Below are positions 16,007 to 24,603 of a DNA stretch of 39,862 bases, piece by piece. Position 1 is the first letter of the stretch, and the number at the start of each line of letters is the position of its first letter. Below the pieces are notes generated by a model. The model searched no databases. It had not been told where the DNA came from and worked only from the letters and a program-made list of their open reading frames with translations. The stretch is from Gammaproteobacteria bacterium (GTDB taxonomy: Bacteria > Pseudomonadota > Gammaproteobacteria > Chromatiales > Chromatiaceae). The position numbers were made by a program, and so were the translations under genes. The stretch lies in the NCBI GenBank assembly GCA_020445205.1, contig JAGRHA010000220.1, forward strand, positions 1 through 39,862, in the 5' to 3' direction.

Positions 16007-16951
16007 ATGCCGAATACGAAGCACACACTGTGCCATGGAACTCATTTCAGACATTTCCGACTAACTTTGAGCAATGGGGCGAACGAGACCTGCCGCTTGA
16101 ACATCGGACACCTTAGCCAAATCCGGTTGTCGGCCAGGCGGATGCTGCTGGCACTGTGCGTTTGCCTGACGCCTGATTTGACCGTTGCCGCTCAGTACCA
16201 GGTCACCTATCGCGGTGTGTTCTCGCTGGGTGAGGAAATGCCCATTGCCGATGTCGTGGTGCTGGCGCAGCGGACGTCGCGCGGAGACCTCCTGGCAACG
16301 CGCCTGGAGGCGAGCTCCGAGGCGTATCCCGTCGTCGAATCCCTGTATCCCCTGCGCTATCGCCTGACGAGCTGGCTTGCCGCCGCAGACGGCCGCCTCG
16401 TGGCGCTGGAAAAGTTCGAAAAGACACGCCGCACGAAACATCGGCTTTACGTGCGCGACCCGGATGACGCGGAGCGGATGCGACGCTTCGACCGCCTGGC
16501 AGGCGAGGGCGAACACGAAAGCCGCCAGCTGCAGCAGGGCTCGTGGTCACTTCGTGCGGCAACGCCGTTGTTCGACCACCTCGGCTTGCTGGTGTACCTG
16601 CGCGAACGCCGGTTGCAGGTCGGCGACCGCTTCAGCGTGCCGGTGACCGATGGTCGCGATCGACTTGCATACGACATCCGCGTCGAAAGCGAGAGCGCGG
16701 TCGCCATTGCGGGACAAGCGGTGCCGGCGTTCAAGTTACGTCTCGATGCCTGGGAGTCGGACGCCACCGGCAAGCGCCAGGTTGCGCATCGGCCGGCGTA
16801 CATTTGGTTGAGCCGCGACGCCGATCGATCGCTGCTGCGCGTGGATGTGCGTCATGCCATTGGACGTTTTCGCGCCGAGTTGCAGGCGGCCGATACGCGC
16901 GTCGATGTGGCGCAGCTGCAGCCGCGGCACCGTGTTGGCGATCGGCCGTGA
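16007..16951 (+). CDS. DUF3108 family exported protein
   Basis: The C-terminal 270 residues fit the DUF3108 pattern: QYQVTYRGVFSLGEEMPIADVVV, the DGRLVALEKFEKTRRTKHR segment, the YLRERRLQVGDRFSVPVTDG block and a late AYIWLSRDADRSLLRVDV. These are periplasmic beta-rich proteins of unknown role, usually with a signal peptide. The signal here is MLLALCVCLTPDLTVAA, about 45 residues in from ATG 16007, which means the true start may be a later TTG near 16097 or 16127, or ATG 16142. No start has a clear ribosome-binding site. Confidence 0.82.
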   Translation: MPNTKHTLCHGTHFRHFRLTLSNGANETCRLNIGHLSQIRLSARRMLLALCVCLTPDLTVAAQYQVTYRGVFSLGEEMPIADVVVLAQRTSRGDLLATRLEASSEAYPVVESLYPLRYRLTSWLAAADGRLVALEKFEKTRRTKHRLYVRDPDDAERMRRFDRLAGEGEHESRQLQQGSWSLRAATPLFDHLGLLVYLRERRLQVGDRFSVPVTDGRDRLAYDIRVESESAVAIAGQAVPAFKLRLDAWESDATGKRQVAHRPAYIWLSRDADRSLLRVDVRHAIGRFRAELQAADTRVDVAQLQPRHRVGDRP

Positions 16952-16997
16952 CAGGGCGACGGAGGTGGGGCGCGACGGCCTAGCGCCGCCAGCGGCA

Positions 16998-17492
16998 TCA
17001 GCTGTCGACGATCTTCAGGTGACTGATGTCGGGGATCGGGTACGGTTCCTTGTCTATCCGGCAGTCTTCGAGCGAGCCGGAATTCGGCGGCAGAGCGCTG
17101 AGTCCGCTGGTGTCGATTTCGGCCGGAGGCGGTGCGGGTGTCTCGTCGATGATCGCACCGGGTGCGGCGAGGCCCATGCCGGATGTCTCGGGCGCCGGTG
17201 GCGGGCTGCTGGTCGCGTCGGGCGTCGCTGGCAGACCGGCCGCTGCGTCGGCCGGTGGTGGTGAACCGGCCGGCACGATTTGGATCAACGCGCCGGCATC
17301 GCGGAATGCTGCGCGGTAGCGTCCAGCGGCTTCGGCGTCGATGGCCTGTTTCACGCGCAGGGCCTTGCCCGTGAACAAGCGGTCCGCCGACGCCTCTGGC
17401 ATCTTGAACAATGCCGCGACGTTGCGTTTGACGCTGGCGGGGTCGGCATCCGGCAGGACTTGCCCGAGAAAGTAGATATCGAATGTCTGCAT
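16998..17492 (-). CDS. Hypothetical protein with L7/L12-like N-terminal domain and Pro/Ala-rich tail
   Basis: The 164-residue protein begins with a compact domain (YFLGQVLPDADPASVKRNVAALFKM, then GKALRVKQAIDAEAAGRYRAAFRDAGALIQI) whose alpha/beta pattern looks like the ribosomal L7/L12 C-terminal fold. A long Pro/Ala-rich disordered stretch and a short C-terminal motif (EPYPIPDISHLKIVD) follow. GGAGAG lies 6 bases before ATG 17492. It is probably an adaptor that binds a partner through the tail peptide; this is inference. Confidence 0.75.
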   Translation of the reverse strand: MQTFDIYFLGQVLPDADPASVKRNVAALFKMPEASADRLFTGKALRVKQAIDAEAAGRYRAAFRDAGALIQIVPAGSPPPADAAAGLPATPDATSSPPPAPETSGMGLAAPGAIIDETPAPPPAEIDTSGLSALPPNSGSLEDCRIDKEPYPIPDISHLKIVDS

Positions 17493-17685
17493 GCAGCTCT
17501 CCGTCCGGTTGAGCAAGGTTTCGGCGGCGGCGACAGAAACATTATTGCCGAGTCCCGTGGCGTCTGCCTTGTTGGCGAAGCTTCCCCATGCGGCAGTGGC
17601 GCGCAGTGCCTTACGCCGCTTCGCGTCTGTCGCCGGCTGCGCCGTGTCTATGCCGCTATCGGCGCGACGCACGATCGGTATGTGA

Positions 17686-18024
17686 CTACATGTGTGACTC
17701 GGTCCATTTCTGGAATTGCGACACGATGATCTCGCCGGCATCGTTGTGCTCGCCGTAGGCGAGCAGGGTTGTGAATACTTCGATCAGGGACTGCCGCAGT
17801 CGTTGTGCATCGACACGCGACTGCGGCGTGAAGCCGCCGCTGACGGCGAGATCGATCGCGGCCACCGATGCGCTGCTTTCCCACCATTCGTCGCTGTTGA
17901 TGCTCTGGCACGCCACCGCGGGATCCGTGCGGTACAACTTGGCTGCGATGCCGGCAAGGTTGGCTTCATACGTGTGGCCGTAGGCACGCAGAAGCGACTC
18001 GATCGTGGTCAGCGCCCGCAGCAT
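17686..18024 (-). CDS. Small hypothetical protein
   Basis: A 112-residue soluble, helical protein (MLRALTTIESLLRAYGHTYEANL...RLRQSLIEVFTTLLAYGEHNDAGEIIVSQFQKW). No family was recognised with confidence. It follows the lipase-like gene on the same strand after 46 bases and may be co-transcribed. ATG 18024 was chosen as the first start that does not run into the upstream gene. Confidence 0.65.
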   Translation of the reverse strand: MLRALTTIESLLRAYGHTYEANLAGIAAKLYRTDPAVACQSINSDEWWESSASVAAIDLAVSGGFTPQSRVDAQRLRQSLIEVFTTLLAYGEHNDAGEIIVSQFQKWTESHM

Positions 18025-18070
18025 CGATCCACAGTTGCCTGTGTGCGGCGCCGTCGCTGCGCACCCGCGC

Positions 18071-18922
18071 TCATTGGCTCTTCTTTTTCGCCGGAGACAA
18101 GAGCAGGTTACCGATGAGGTCACCGTCCTGGGGTGTCAGCAGGTGTCCCTCGGCCATCGAATAGGTTTTCACGCGTCCCGCCAATGCCGGTGCACGGTTG
18201 AGATCCTGACTCAAAGAGGGCACCACCTGATCGCCCGGCATGTAGAAGTTGCCGATGCGCATGATGCTGGTGTAGGCAATCTTCGGGTGCGGTTGCTGGT
18301 TGAGCCAGAACAGCAGGTTGCCGGGTGCGGGTGGCAGCAGGTCGAACAGCACGCCGCGACTCTGGCGCACGGTGGCGTACAGTGCATCGCCGGTCGCACG
18401 TCGCACGAGCCAGCTCTTGACGAATCCGAACATGCCGCCGCTGTCCGTGGCCTGCAATGCCTGTACAGCGCGCCCGGTACCGAAGTGTGGCGTGGCGATA
18501 GTGATGAGGTGCTTGACGCCCAAAACGCCATGGCGGACCAGGGTCATACGCGCGACGACACCGCCGGCGGAGTGAGCGACGAGGTTGATCGGTTCGTCGG
18601 GGCGGAGGCGCCGAATCTCGCGCAGTTGTGCGGCGAGCCAGTCGGCCTGGATGACGATCGGTGCCTGCGACGGCAGGTTGACCGCGTACACGGGTTTGTC
18701 CGTCTTCGCAGTGGAGACGGCCTGGTACACGACGCCTTGTGCGCTGTACCCCAGTATCCCGACCAGACGGTAGCCGCGCTGTGTCAGGCGTGCCAGCGTA
18801 CCGGCTTCGGCCCAGCTCTGTGCTGTGCCGAGATAACCGTGCACCAGCACCAGGACGTCGGCCGCCGCAACGCGTGTCGCCAGCAACACCAACAGGGTCG
18901 ACAACATCAACCACTTCTTCAT
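18071..18922 (-). CDS. Exported alpha/beta hydrolase, lipase-like
   Basis: The 283-residue product begins with a signal peptide (MKKWLMLSTLLVLLATRVAAA) and the oxyanion region LVLVHGYLGTAQSW. The nucleophile elbow is AHSAGG in NLVAHSAGGVVARMTL, and IATPHFGTGRA follows, as in triacylglycerol lipases and PGAP1-like esterases. A C-terminal EGHLLTP probably supplies the catalytic His. It likely acts on ester bonds in the periplasm or outside the cell. Start ATG 18922 has AAGGGG about 9 bases upstream; the ATG at 18946 would put that site inside the gene. Confidence 0.88.
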   Translation of the reverse strand: MKKWLMLSTLLVLLATRVAAADVLVLVHGYLGTAQSWAEAGTLARLTQRGYRLVGILGYSAQGVVYQAVSTAKTDKPVYAVNLPSQAPIVIQADWLAAQLREIRRLRPDEPINLVAHSAGGVVARMTLVRHGVLGVKHLITIATPHFGTGRAVQALQATDSGGMFGFVKSWLVRRATGDALYATVRQSRGVLFDLLPPAPGNLLFWLNQQPHPKIAYTSIMRIGNFYMPGDQVVPSLSQDLNRAPALAGRVKTYSMAEGHLLTPQDGDLIGNLLLSPAKKKSQ

Positions 18923-19130
18923 TGTCTGTTTCCCCTTCGTGGGCAAAACCTTGCCCGATCGATAAACCGCAGTAATCGCGAACCCCTATATGGTCGAGTT
19001 TTCGCGCCACGAGTTCAAAAATATTTATAAAGCCATACTGTTTTACTTGGGCTTTCTATACTGGGGGTGGTGCGGCAAGGGACGATGATCGCGTCTCTGC
19101 CCGTGGTGTAACCTCGAGGAGGCGACTGAC

Positions 19131-19643
19131 ATGCGTAGAAGGTTGTATTTCATGCTGCCTGACGTGAAGTCGGCGGAAACAATTGAAAGGGAACTCCTTT
19201 TGGCCAAGGTCGACGATCCCCATATCCATTTCCTCGCGAAAGACGGGACCAATATGAAGCGCCTGCACGTGGCCAATCTGTTGCAGCGCTCGGATCTGCT
19301 CAACGGCATCGGCTTGGGCATGGTGGCGGGCGGCCTGACCGGGGCAATCGCCGGTGTGGTGCTTTCCTATTACCCCGATATCGGCAGCCGTATCGGCATG
19401 GGCGGGATACTCGTGCTGGCCGTCGTCTGCGCGATGATGGGGTCGTGGATTTCGGGGATGATTGCGGTGAGTCTGCCGAACTCCCGCTTGAAGCGTTTCC
19501 AGCCTGCGATCGATCGCGGTGAGATTCTGTTGATGGTCGATGTGCCCGTGCGGCGCGTACGCGAGATCCGGGAATTGATCACGGCGCATCATCCGGAAGC
19601 GAAGTCGAAGGGCCAGGAAGCCCACATACCCGCGTTCCCCTGA
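19131..19643 (+). CDS. Membrane protein, DUF1269-like
   Basis: The 170 residues comprise a ferredoxin-like N-terminal segment (LYFMLPDVKSAETIERELL...HIHFLAKDG), two central membrane helices (GIGLGMVAGGLTGAIAGVVL and GGILVLAVVCAMMGSWISGMI), and a C-terminal segment that closes the fold (ILLMVDVPVRRVREIRELI). This arrangement is usual for DUF1269 or stress-response-type membrane proteins. GAGGAGGCGAC gives a strong ribosome-binding site before ATG 19131. The role is unknown. Confidence 0.85.
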   Translation: MRRRLYFMLPDVKSAETIERELLLAKVDDPHIHFLAKDGTNMKRLHVANLLQRSDLLNGIGLGMVAGGLTGAIAGVVLSYYPDIGSRIGMGGILVLAVVCAMMGSWISGMIAVSLPNSRLKRFQPAIDRGEILLMVDVPVRRVREIRELITAHHPEAKSKGQEAHIPAFP

Positions 19644-19703
19644 ACCCGGCTTTCGCCTGCTCGGTCCATCGGCGCGGGTGATCGGCGTTTATCACATGGG
19701 CCG

Positions 19704-19730
19704 CAGCGGCCACCTTCGGTGTGGCCGCTG
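19704..19730. terminator. Strong hairpin between convergent genes
   Basis: A perfect 10-bp stem CAGCGGCCAC / GTGGCCGCTG with a CTTCGGT loop lies between the ends of the genes at 19131-19643 and 19806-20222. It has no T-run on either side, so it may protect mRNA 3' ends or stop transcription weakly in both directions. Confidence 0.5.
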
Positions 19731-19805
19731 TGCGCAAAAGTCCACTGTTTCAGAGACGAACGACGCGATGCACGGTTGCGTCCCGCGACATCCCGCAGGG
19801 CGTGC

Positions 19806-20222
19806 TCAGTGCAATGCGGGTACTGGCTGCGGGGCGACCGTTTTCTCGACCAACGGCAGGGAGGCGTGGTGAGCGAGCATGCGCCAACCCGTATCCGTGT
19901 GGGTATAGACATTGGTCGCAATGATCACGGCGCGCCGGGTACCGGAACTGCTGTTCACATGCTCCTCCACGGTATGCACGGCGAGCTTGCCGTCGGCACT
20001 CGACTGGACCAGCCGGTAGTCGACGGTCGGCGGGCTGCTTTCACGGAATATCTCCTGCCAACTCGCGAGGACCTGCTCCGTGCCGTGCAACAGGCTGCCA
20101 CCGGGATGCACACAGCTGGCGTCCGGTGATTCCAGCCACACTGCGCGCATGGCGTCGTCGTCGAGATTGCGAAAGGCGGCGTAGAAGGCCGCTTCAGCTG
20201 CAGCAGGATCGGGAAATTCCAT
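19806..20222 (-). CDS. SnoaL/NTF2-like fold protein
   Basis: A 138-residue protein of the DUF4440/SnoaL_3 kind: AAFYAAFRNLDDDAMRAVWLESPDASCVHPGGSLLHG, then VLASWQEIF, then VHTVEEHV, then ATNVYTHTDTGWRMLAHHAS. The fold forms a cone-shaped pocket that can bind small molecules. No catalytic set can be named from sequence. It stands alone, facing the membrane-protein gene across a hairpin. Confidence 0.88.
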   Translation of the reverse strand: MEFPDPAAAEAAFYAAFRNLDDDAMRAVWLESPDASCVHPGGSLLHGTEQVLASWQEIFRESSPPTVDYRLVQSSADGKLAVHTVEEHVNSSSGTRRAVIIATNVYTHTDTGWRMLAHHASLPLVEKTVAPQPVPALH

Positions 20223-20301
20223 GTTTGGAAGAGGGTGTGTTGGGCCTTGAGGCGATCAGTTTACTGTATCGCAGGCACCAGTTGGTGATCTGTCGTGCGT
20301 A

Positions 20302-21048
20302 TCAATCGAGGAAGCGCGCTTGCCAGTCGAGATACATCTGGTAGACGTGATTGCAGTAGCTCACCTTGTCGTGAAACAGACGCGGCTCGATGGCGTCGAA
20401 CACGTAGTAGTTAACGCGGTTGTTGCGCGTCGCCATGATGTTGCGCATGTTCTGGATGAGGCTGTGCGGGCCCCAGTGGAAATCATGTTGCGCTTCGTAA
20501 TGCAGGTACACGGGGACGATGGGTACGCCGGTATCGAGCGAGATGCCGAAGGCGCCATAGCGGAAGGCGGGTTGCAGCCGGGGTCCCTTGATTCCGCCTT
20601 CCGGGTACAGGGCGACGCAGCGCCCTCGTTGCAAGTGGTCGCGGATCTTTTCGGCAGCGTCGGCACGCGATGCGGAGGACTCACGCTTGACGAATATCGT
20701 ACCCGCGGCGGCGCTGATGCGACCGACAAACCACCAGTCACGCACTTCGATCTTGGCGACGCTGTCGACGTCGAACAACGACGGTATGCCGATGTCCTCG
20801 AACGAAGACGGATGATTCGCGATCATGATGAAGCGTTCGGGAAGCGGGCGGCTGTTCTTGTGATGTAGGCGCAGATCCGCACCCAGAGCGTGCACCCAGG
20901 TTCGACTCCAACGCTGGAACAGTCGCCGATACCAGGGGCCGATCCAGTGCGATGGCAGGAAGCTCAGCAGATACAGTACCAGGGTGAACAGGATCAGCTC
21001 GATCCAGCCCAGCAGCTGCCAGAGCGTACGGGCGATGGATTGGATCAT
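20302..21048 (-). CDS. Lysophospholipid acyltransferase, PlsC-like
   Basis: The 248-residue membrane-bound acyltransferase has an N-terminal hydrophobic segment (LLGWIELILFTLVLYLLSFL) and catalytic block IANHPSSFEDIGIP (H79). An FVKRE segment and the acyl-acceptor motif ALYPEGGIKGPRL follow. The usual motif is H-x4-D; here H-x4 is followed by Glu then Asp, a one-residue difference. It transfers an acyl chain from acyl-CoA or acyl-ACP to a lysophospholipid or related acceptor. It sits upstream of no obvious lipid gene. Confidence 0.88.
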   Translation of the reverse strand: MIQSIARTLWQLLGWIELILFTLVLYLLSFLPSHWIGPWYRRLFQRWSRTWVHALGADLRLHHKNSRPLPERFIMIANHPSSFEDIGIPSLFDVDSVAKIEVRDWWFVGRISAAAGTIFVKRESSASRADAAEKIRDHLQRGRCVALYPEGGIKGPRLQPAFRYGAFGISLDTGVPIVPVYLHYEAQHDFHWGPHSLIQNMRNIMATRNNRVNYYVFDAIEPRLFHDKVSYCNHVYQMYLDWQARFLD

Positions 21049-21143
21049 GGCTTCCTGGCGTCGTTCCTGCGGGCATCTTGCATGGCACCCAGTTTAGACG
21101 GCGAGCGTCGGGTGCGCAGCGCACGCGGGTGGGATGGTGTTTC

Positions 21144-21545
21144 TCAGGTGCTGGGTGTATCGAGCAGACGCTGCATGTAATCCGCCGTGCGAACGCCGAG
21201 AACCATGCGTGCGACGCATCCGTGCTCGATCACGACCAGGGTCGGAGTCGCGCGGATACCGATCTCACGACTGGCCGCAGGGTGCTCGGTGACGTCGAGC
21301 TTGAAAACAGGCGCACCCCGACCGCGCAGGATGTCGACTTCCTTCGACATGGGCCGACAGGGACCGCACTGTGGGCTGAAGCAGTAGACAAGTGCCGGCC
21401 CGGAGATGTCGGCCAATCCCGGTAGCGCGTCGAACAGCGGCTGCGCCGAGCGTCCCTCACCGGCGCGTGTCGCCACGTACATATAGCCGAGATACAGTGA
21501 CCAGGTCACAGCAAGGCCGAGAATCGCGTAGGTGAACAGGGTCAC
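21144..21545 (-). CDS. Membrane-tethered thioredoxin
   Basis: The 133-residue protein has one N-terminal membrane helix (FTYAILGLAVTWSLYLGYMYV), then a thioredoxin fold with active site CGPC (in YCFSPQCGPCRPM) and the cis-Pro segment IRATPTLVVI. The topology suggests a periplasmic face, but this depends on the anchor orientation, which is not certain. It would reduce or exchange disulfides in envelope proteins. It follows the PlsC-like gene on the same strand but 95 bases away. Confidence 0.88.
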   Translation of the reverse strand: MTLFTYAILGLAVTWSLYLGYMYVATRAGEGRSAQPLFDALPGLADISGPALVYCFSPQCGPCRPMSKEVDILRGRGAPVFKLDVTEHPAASREIGIRATPTLVVIEHGCVARMVLGVRTADYMQRLLDTPST

Positions 21546-21651
21546 GATCGGCGCCGGTCTCGTGGCAAACAGGGAAGGTGCAGGAAGATTAGTCGCGCGC
21601 AGCGGCGCTGGGAACCCGGGAAATGCCCCAGCCGTGCGTGTTCCCGCCGGA

Positions 21652-21876
21652 TTACTCTGACTCGTTGGCCGTGTCGCGCGGGCGCCGCGGCCTCACGGGG
21701 CGTTTGTTGCGCAGTTCGCGCAGATTGCGCATGCCGAGCAGGAGGGCGGCGACGCCGAGCAACATGAGCAGCCCGGCAGCCTGGCTGCCGAGGTCGCCGT
21801 CCACGGGCGCGGCCAGCGCGGGCGCCAGAGCGCTCACGGCGACGAGGGCAATGATGATCGGATGGCGACGTGACAT
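21652..21876 (-). CDS. Small membrane protein
   Basis: The 74 residues comprise a signal-like N-terminal helix (PIIIALVAVSALAPALAAP), a short loop, a second helix (AAGLLMLLGVAALLLGM) and an Arg-rich tail (RNLRELRNKRPVRPRRPR). The helix-plus-basic tail looks a little like a sorting signal, but no PEP or VPxPA motif precedes it, so it is called a plain membrane protein. The function is unknown. Confidence 0.6.
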   Translation of the reverse strand: MSRRHPIIIALVAVSALAPALAAPVDGDLGSQAAGLLMLLGVAALLLGMRNLRELRNKRPVRPRRPRDTANESE

Positions 21877-22101
21877 GGGTCTCCGGGTGTCCTGATGTCA
21901 TTTGCACTGCACTGGGTCTAGGCTAGCAGGATACATGCCTCCGGCAAAAATGATCTACAGAACAATGACTCGGGTGCGCGGCAGGAAATTAATGTCAGGT
22001 AATTGTAAAGGTGGCTGACAATCACCGCGGCGTTGCGCAGACCTTTCAGGTTTTGCGGCGAACAGCCGCTGATATCGGCAGTCTGCCAGGCAGGAGGACG
22101 C

Positions 22102-22830
22102 GTGGGACTCGTCGAACAATGGGGTGTGCCGCTTGCGGTACTCGGCATGCTGCTGGCCACGCTGTTCATGGCCGCCGTGGTCAAACGTCATCAGGTCTAT
22201 CGCGCTCAGGTGCGGGTCAGGGTGCAACGCCTGGAGCACGGCATCCAGGTGATCCATAACGCCCTCGATGGCCTGCGCCCCGTACCACTGTCACGCGAAC
22301 TCCGCGTCATGCTGCGCGGTGAGATTCTCGCGCGCCTGCAACTGATCGCGCGTCTCTACCGACGCTATCCGCAGGTCCGCGAACGCATCGTGAGTGCCGA
22401 GAGCGCGCTCAATGCGGAAGGTGCGCCCACCGGAGCGGGGGTTGGTCCGATCGAAGACGACAAGATGTTCCGGCGCATTGTCCACGCCATCGATGAGGTC
22501 ATCGACGTGCTCGAGCATTCCGCGACGGTTCAACCGCTGCCGCGCGACGTCAATCAGATATTCCGCCGCGAGCTGGGTGAGCGGCGTGCCGAGGTCAATG
22601 CGCGCTTCCACCTCGTGCAGTCGATGAAGTTGCGGCGCGCGGGGGACATGACGCGCGGGCGTGCCCATCTCACGACGCTGTTGCACGTGTTGCGCAAGCG
22701 CGGGCCGAGCACGGATTTCGTGCGCGAACTGTACGCCGAGGCCGAGACCGCGTTGCAGTCGTTGACGACTGCGAGTCTGGCGGGCGTCGGTGAGGGCAAA
22801 AACGCGGGGGTCGGCAGCGACGCCGCGTAA
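22102..22830 (+). CDS. Single-span membrane protein, hypothetical
   Basis: A 242-residue product with one N-terminal helix (VPLAVLGMLLATLFMAAVV) and a long helical, Arg- and Leu-rich soluble domain (LRVMLRGEILARLQLIARLYRRYPQVRERI; EVIDVLEHSATVQPLPRDVNQIFRREL). GTG 22102 is preferred because a perfect AGGAGG lies just before it. No family was recognised. Its 3' end faces the DUF6455 gene 22 bases away. Confidence 0.75.
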   Translation: MGLVEQWGVPLAVLGMLLATLFMAAVVKRHQVYRAQVRVRVQRLEHGIQVIHNALDGLRPVPLSRELRVMLRGEILARLQLIARLYRRYPQVRERIVSAESALNAEGAPTGAGVGPIEDDKMFRRIVHAIDEVIDVLEHSATVQPLPRDVNQIFRRELGERRAEVNARFHLVQSMKLRRAGDMTRGRAHLTTLLHVLRKRGPSTDFVRELYAEAETALQSLTTASLAGVGEGKNAGVGSDAA

Positions 22831-22852
22831 GCCGCGGGCCGCCGTCGTCTCG

Positions 22853-23212
22853 TCAGCGTTTCGACAGGTTCTTCAGGTCGTCGATGTTGTTGCAGAAGCC
22901 GAGCGCGTCGACATCTGCAGGTTTGTCTTCGGCCAGCGCCTGGTCACACTTTTCCTTGTCTTCGCAATTGTTGCAGCGGTTCATGTGGCGACGGATGGTC
23001 AGGCCGGTCTGCTCGTGCAGGTATTGCTCGCGGTCGATGCCGAGGTGTCGCAGCATGCGCGACAGGCGCAGTTCGTCGAGTACCTTGGCGAGGCCCTGGC
23101 GGAAGCGGTGGCCGGCGCGCAGGTTGCCGAAGATCGCCAGCGGCAGGCGCACGATCAGATACAGCATGATGGCGGCCAACGACACAACGATGATCAGGCT
23201 GGTGATGTCCAT
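22853..23212 (-). CDS. DUF6455-like membrane protein
   Basis: The 119-residue protein has an N-terminal helix (SLIIVVSLAAIMLYLIVRLPLAIF), then a segment LSRMLRHLGID and a Cys cluster C-x2-C-x5-C (RCNNCEDKEKCDQAL), then a further Cys in LGFCNN. This matches the general DUF6455 pattern. The Cys set could bind metal or a redox cofactor, but the role is not known. Confidence 0.75.
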   Translation of the reverse strand: MDITSLIIVVSLAAIMLYLIVRLPLAIFGNLRAGHRFRQGLAKVLDELRLSRMLRHLGIDREQYLHEQTGLTIRRHMNRCNNCEDKEKCDQALAEDKPADVDALGFCNNIDDLKNLSKR

Positions 23213-23331
23213 AGCGGCTCCTCGGCGGCTGGCCCGGAATTCTTGTCGGCTCTCCGGGGCGGTGCCTTGATCTGGATCAGTATCGGTAGCCTAGCTGAAG
23301 AGGGCGGCAAGATAAATGGCGCGGTTCCGAT

Positions 23332-23625
23332 TCAGAACTTGAACAGATCTTCGGCAGCGGCGCGCAGCTGATCGGCGTCTTCGCCCGCCTGATGAGTGTC
23401 TGCATGCGGTTCGAAATAGCCGCAGAAGTTGGCGCGTTGCTTGTCGGCGACGGGTTCGGCGACGGGTTCGGCGCAGTCCGCCGGGCGACCGGGTGCAAAA
23501 AACCGGCAGTTGCGGCAGACGTGCGTTTGCTTCCCGCAAGTGGGGCACTCGCCCTCGCGCCCGTAGTCAGCGGCAACGAGCGCTGCGCCACAGGCCCAGC
23601 AGACACCCTTGGCATTTGGTGACAT
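23332..23625 (-). CDS. Small zinc-ribbon protein
   Basis: A 97-residue protein with two CxxC pairs in the N-terminal half (VCWACGAAL and CPTCGKQ), a further CRNCRFFAPGRPADCAE block and a final Cys in ANFCGYFEP. Several zinc or metal sites are likely. It is a common type of small gammaproteobacterial protein with no assigned role. GGAGG precedes ATG 23625; the longer start at 23694 has no site. Confidence 0.8.
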   Translation of the reverse strand: MSPNAKGVCWACGAALVAADYGREGECPTCGKQTHVCRNCRFFAPGRPADCAEPVAEPVADKQRANFCGYFEPHADTHQAGEDADQLRAAAEDLFKF

Positions 23626-23720
23626 GGCTCCTCCATCGGTGCCGTTGACCGGTTCATTCAAGAAATTCCCAATGGTATCCGATATGAATACCAATCCGTT
23701 GCCAGGGGGCGCCAGGAATC

Positions 23721-24506
23721 GTGTCCGACACGGTCGAGGTGAACGTCGCCGGGCGACTCATGCTGCTGTTGACCAAGCAGGGTCTGCTCGCCAATCGCTG
23801 TCTGTCGATCTACCGATCGGCGGTCAACGCTGCCGTGCTCAAGCAACTGCAGTTGACCGGCGAGAACTACGTCTGCGTCGAGAAGCTCATCGACCGTGAG
23901 CTCGCCTTGCTCGAGGTGGCGTTGAGCGAGCGCGCCGCGCAACGCGCCAGGGGGCCATCAGCAGTCGATGTCGGCACGGACGTTGTACCGGCGGAGCCGG
24001 CATCGCCGGCGGCGCAAAACGACATCGCGCAGGATGATGCAGGCAAGCCGGCACATGCCCGGCGCGATCCGCGTGCATCGAGCGGTTATGTGCCGGAAGT
24101 GAAGTCCATGGAGGACAAGCTGCGCGATGAACGCACACCGATTCAGGCGCTGTTGCGCGAAGACTGTGTGCAGGTTGGCCTCATCGATCCCGAAGAGGCC
24201 AAGCGCCTGGTCCTCGGCATGAGCGGAAAGTCCAGCCAGCAAGCCGAGCAGGATATCGTCGAGCGCCTGCGCCAGCGCCTGCAGGACCAGGTGAAATCGT
24301 TTATCCGACGCGCCAAAGGCGGACCGTGGAGCGACCCGAGGACGCAGGAAGATCTGCGCAAGGACATCCACACTGCACGCAGTGTGCGCAGCGTGCTCAT
24401 GCTGTCGAGGCAGGTGCTCAAGGAGTACCAGACGTGGGAGGCGGAGAACCGCAGCGGCGGCATCCTCGGCCTGTTCAGCTCACGTAAGCGCACGGTGCAG
24501 CGCTGA
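23721..24506 (+). CDS. Hypothetical helical protein
   Basis: A 261-residue soluble protein starting with GTG. The N-terminal part is hydrophobic and helical (NVAGRLMLLLTKQGLLANRCLSIYRSAV), the middle is Ala/Pro-rich and variable, and the C-terminal 150 residues are charged and helical (EDKLRDERTPIQALLREDCVQVGL; ERLRQRLQDQVKSFIRRAKGG). No family was recognised. Next downstream, 97 bases on, is the HIT gene. Confidence 0.7.
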   Translation: MSDTVEVNVAGRLMLLLTKQGLLANRCLSIYRSAVNAAVLKQLQLTGENYVCVEKLIDRELALLEVALSERAAQRARGPSAVDVGTDVVPAEPASPAAQNDIAQDDAGKPAHARRDPRASSGYVPEVKSMEDKLRDERTPIQALLREDCVQVGLIDPEEAKRLVLGMSGKSSQQAEQDIVERLRQRLQDQVKSFIRRAKGGPWSDPRTQEDLRKDIHTARSVRSVLMLSRQVLKEYQTWEAENRSGGILGLFSSRKRTVQR

Positions 24507-24603
24507 TCGGCGTCGAGGCCACCGCCTGCGCGGGTGCCGACTTGACCACCCGGCCGAATGCGCCGACGATCGCGGGCGACACCAGCCGACAGCCCCTCTC
24601 GCG

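Noticed and set aside
21652..21876. Small membrane protein as a further exosortase substrate
   Set aside because: It has a terminal helix and an Arg-rich end but no PEP, VPxPA or similar motif before the helix.
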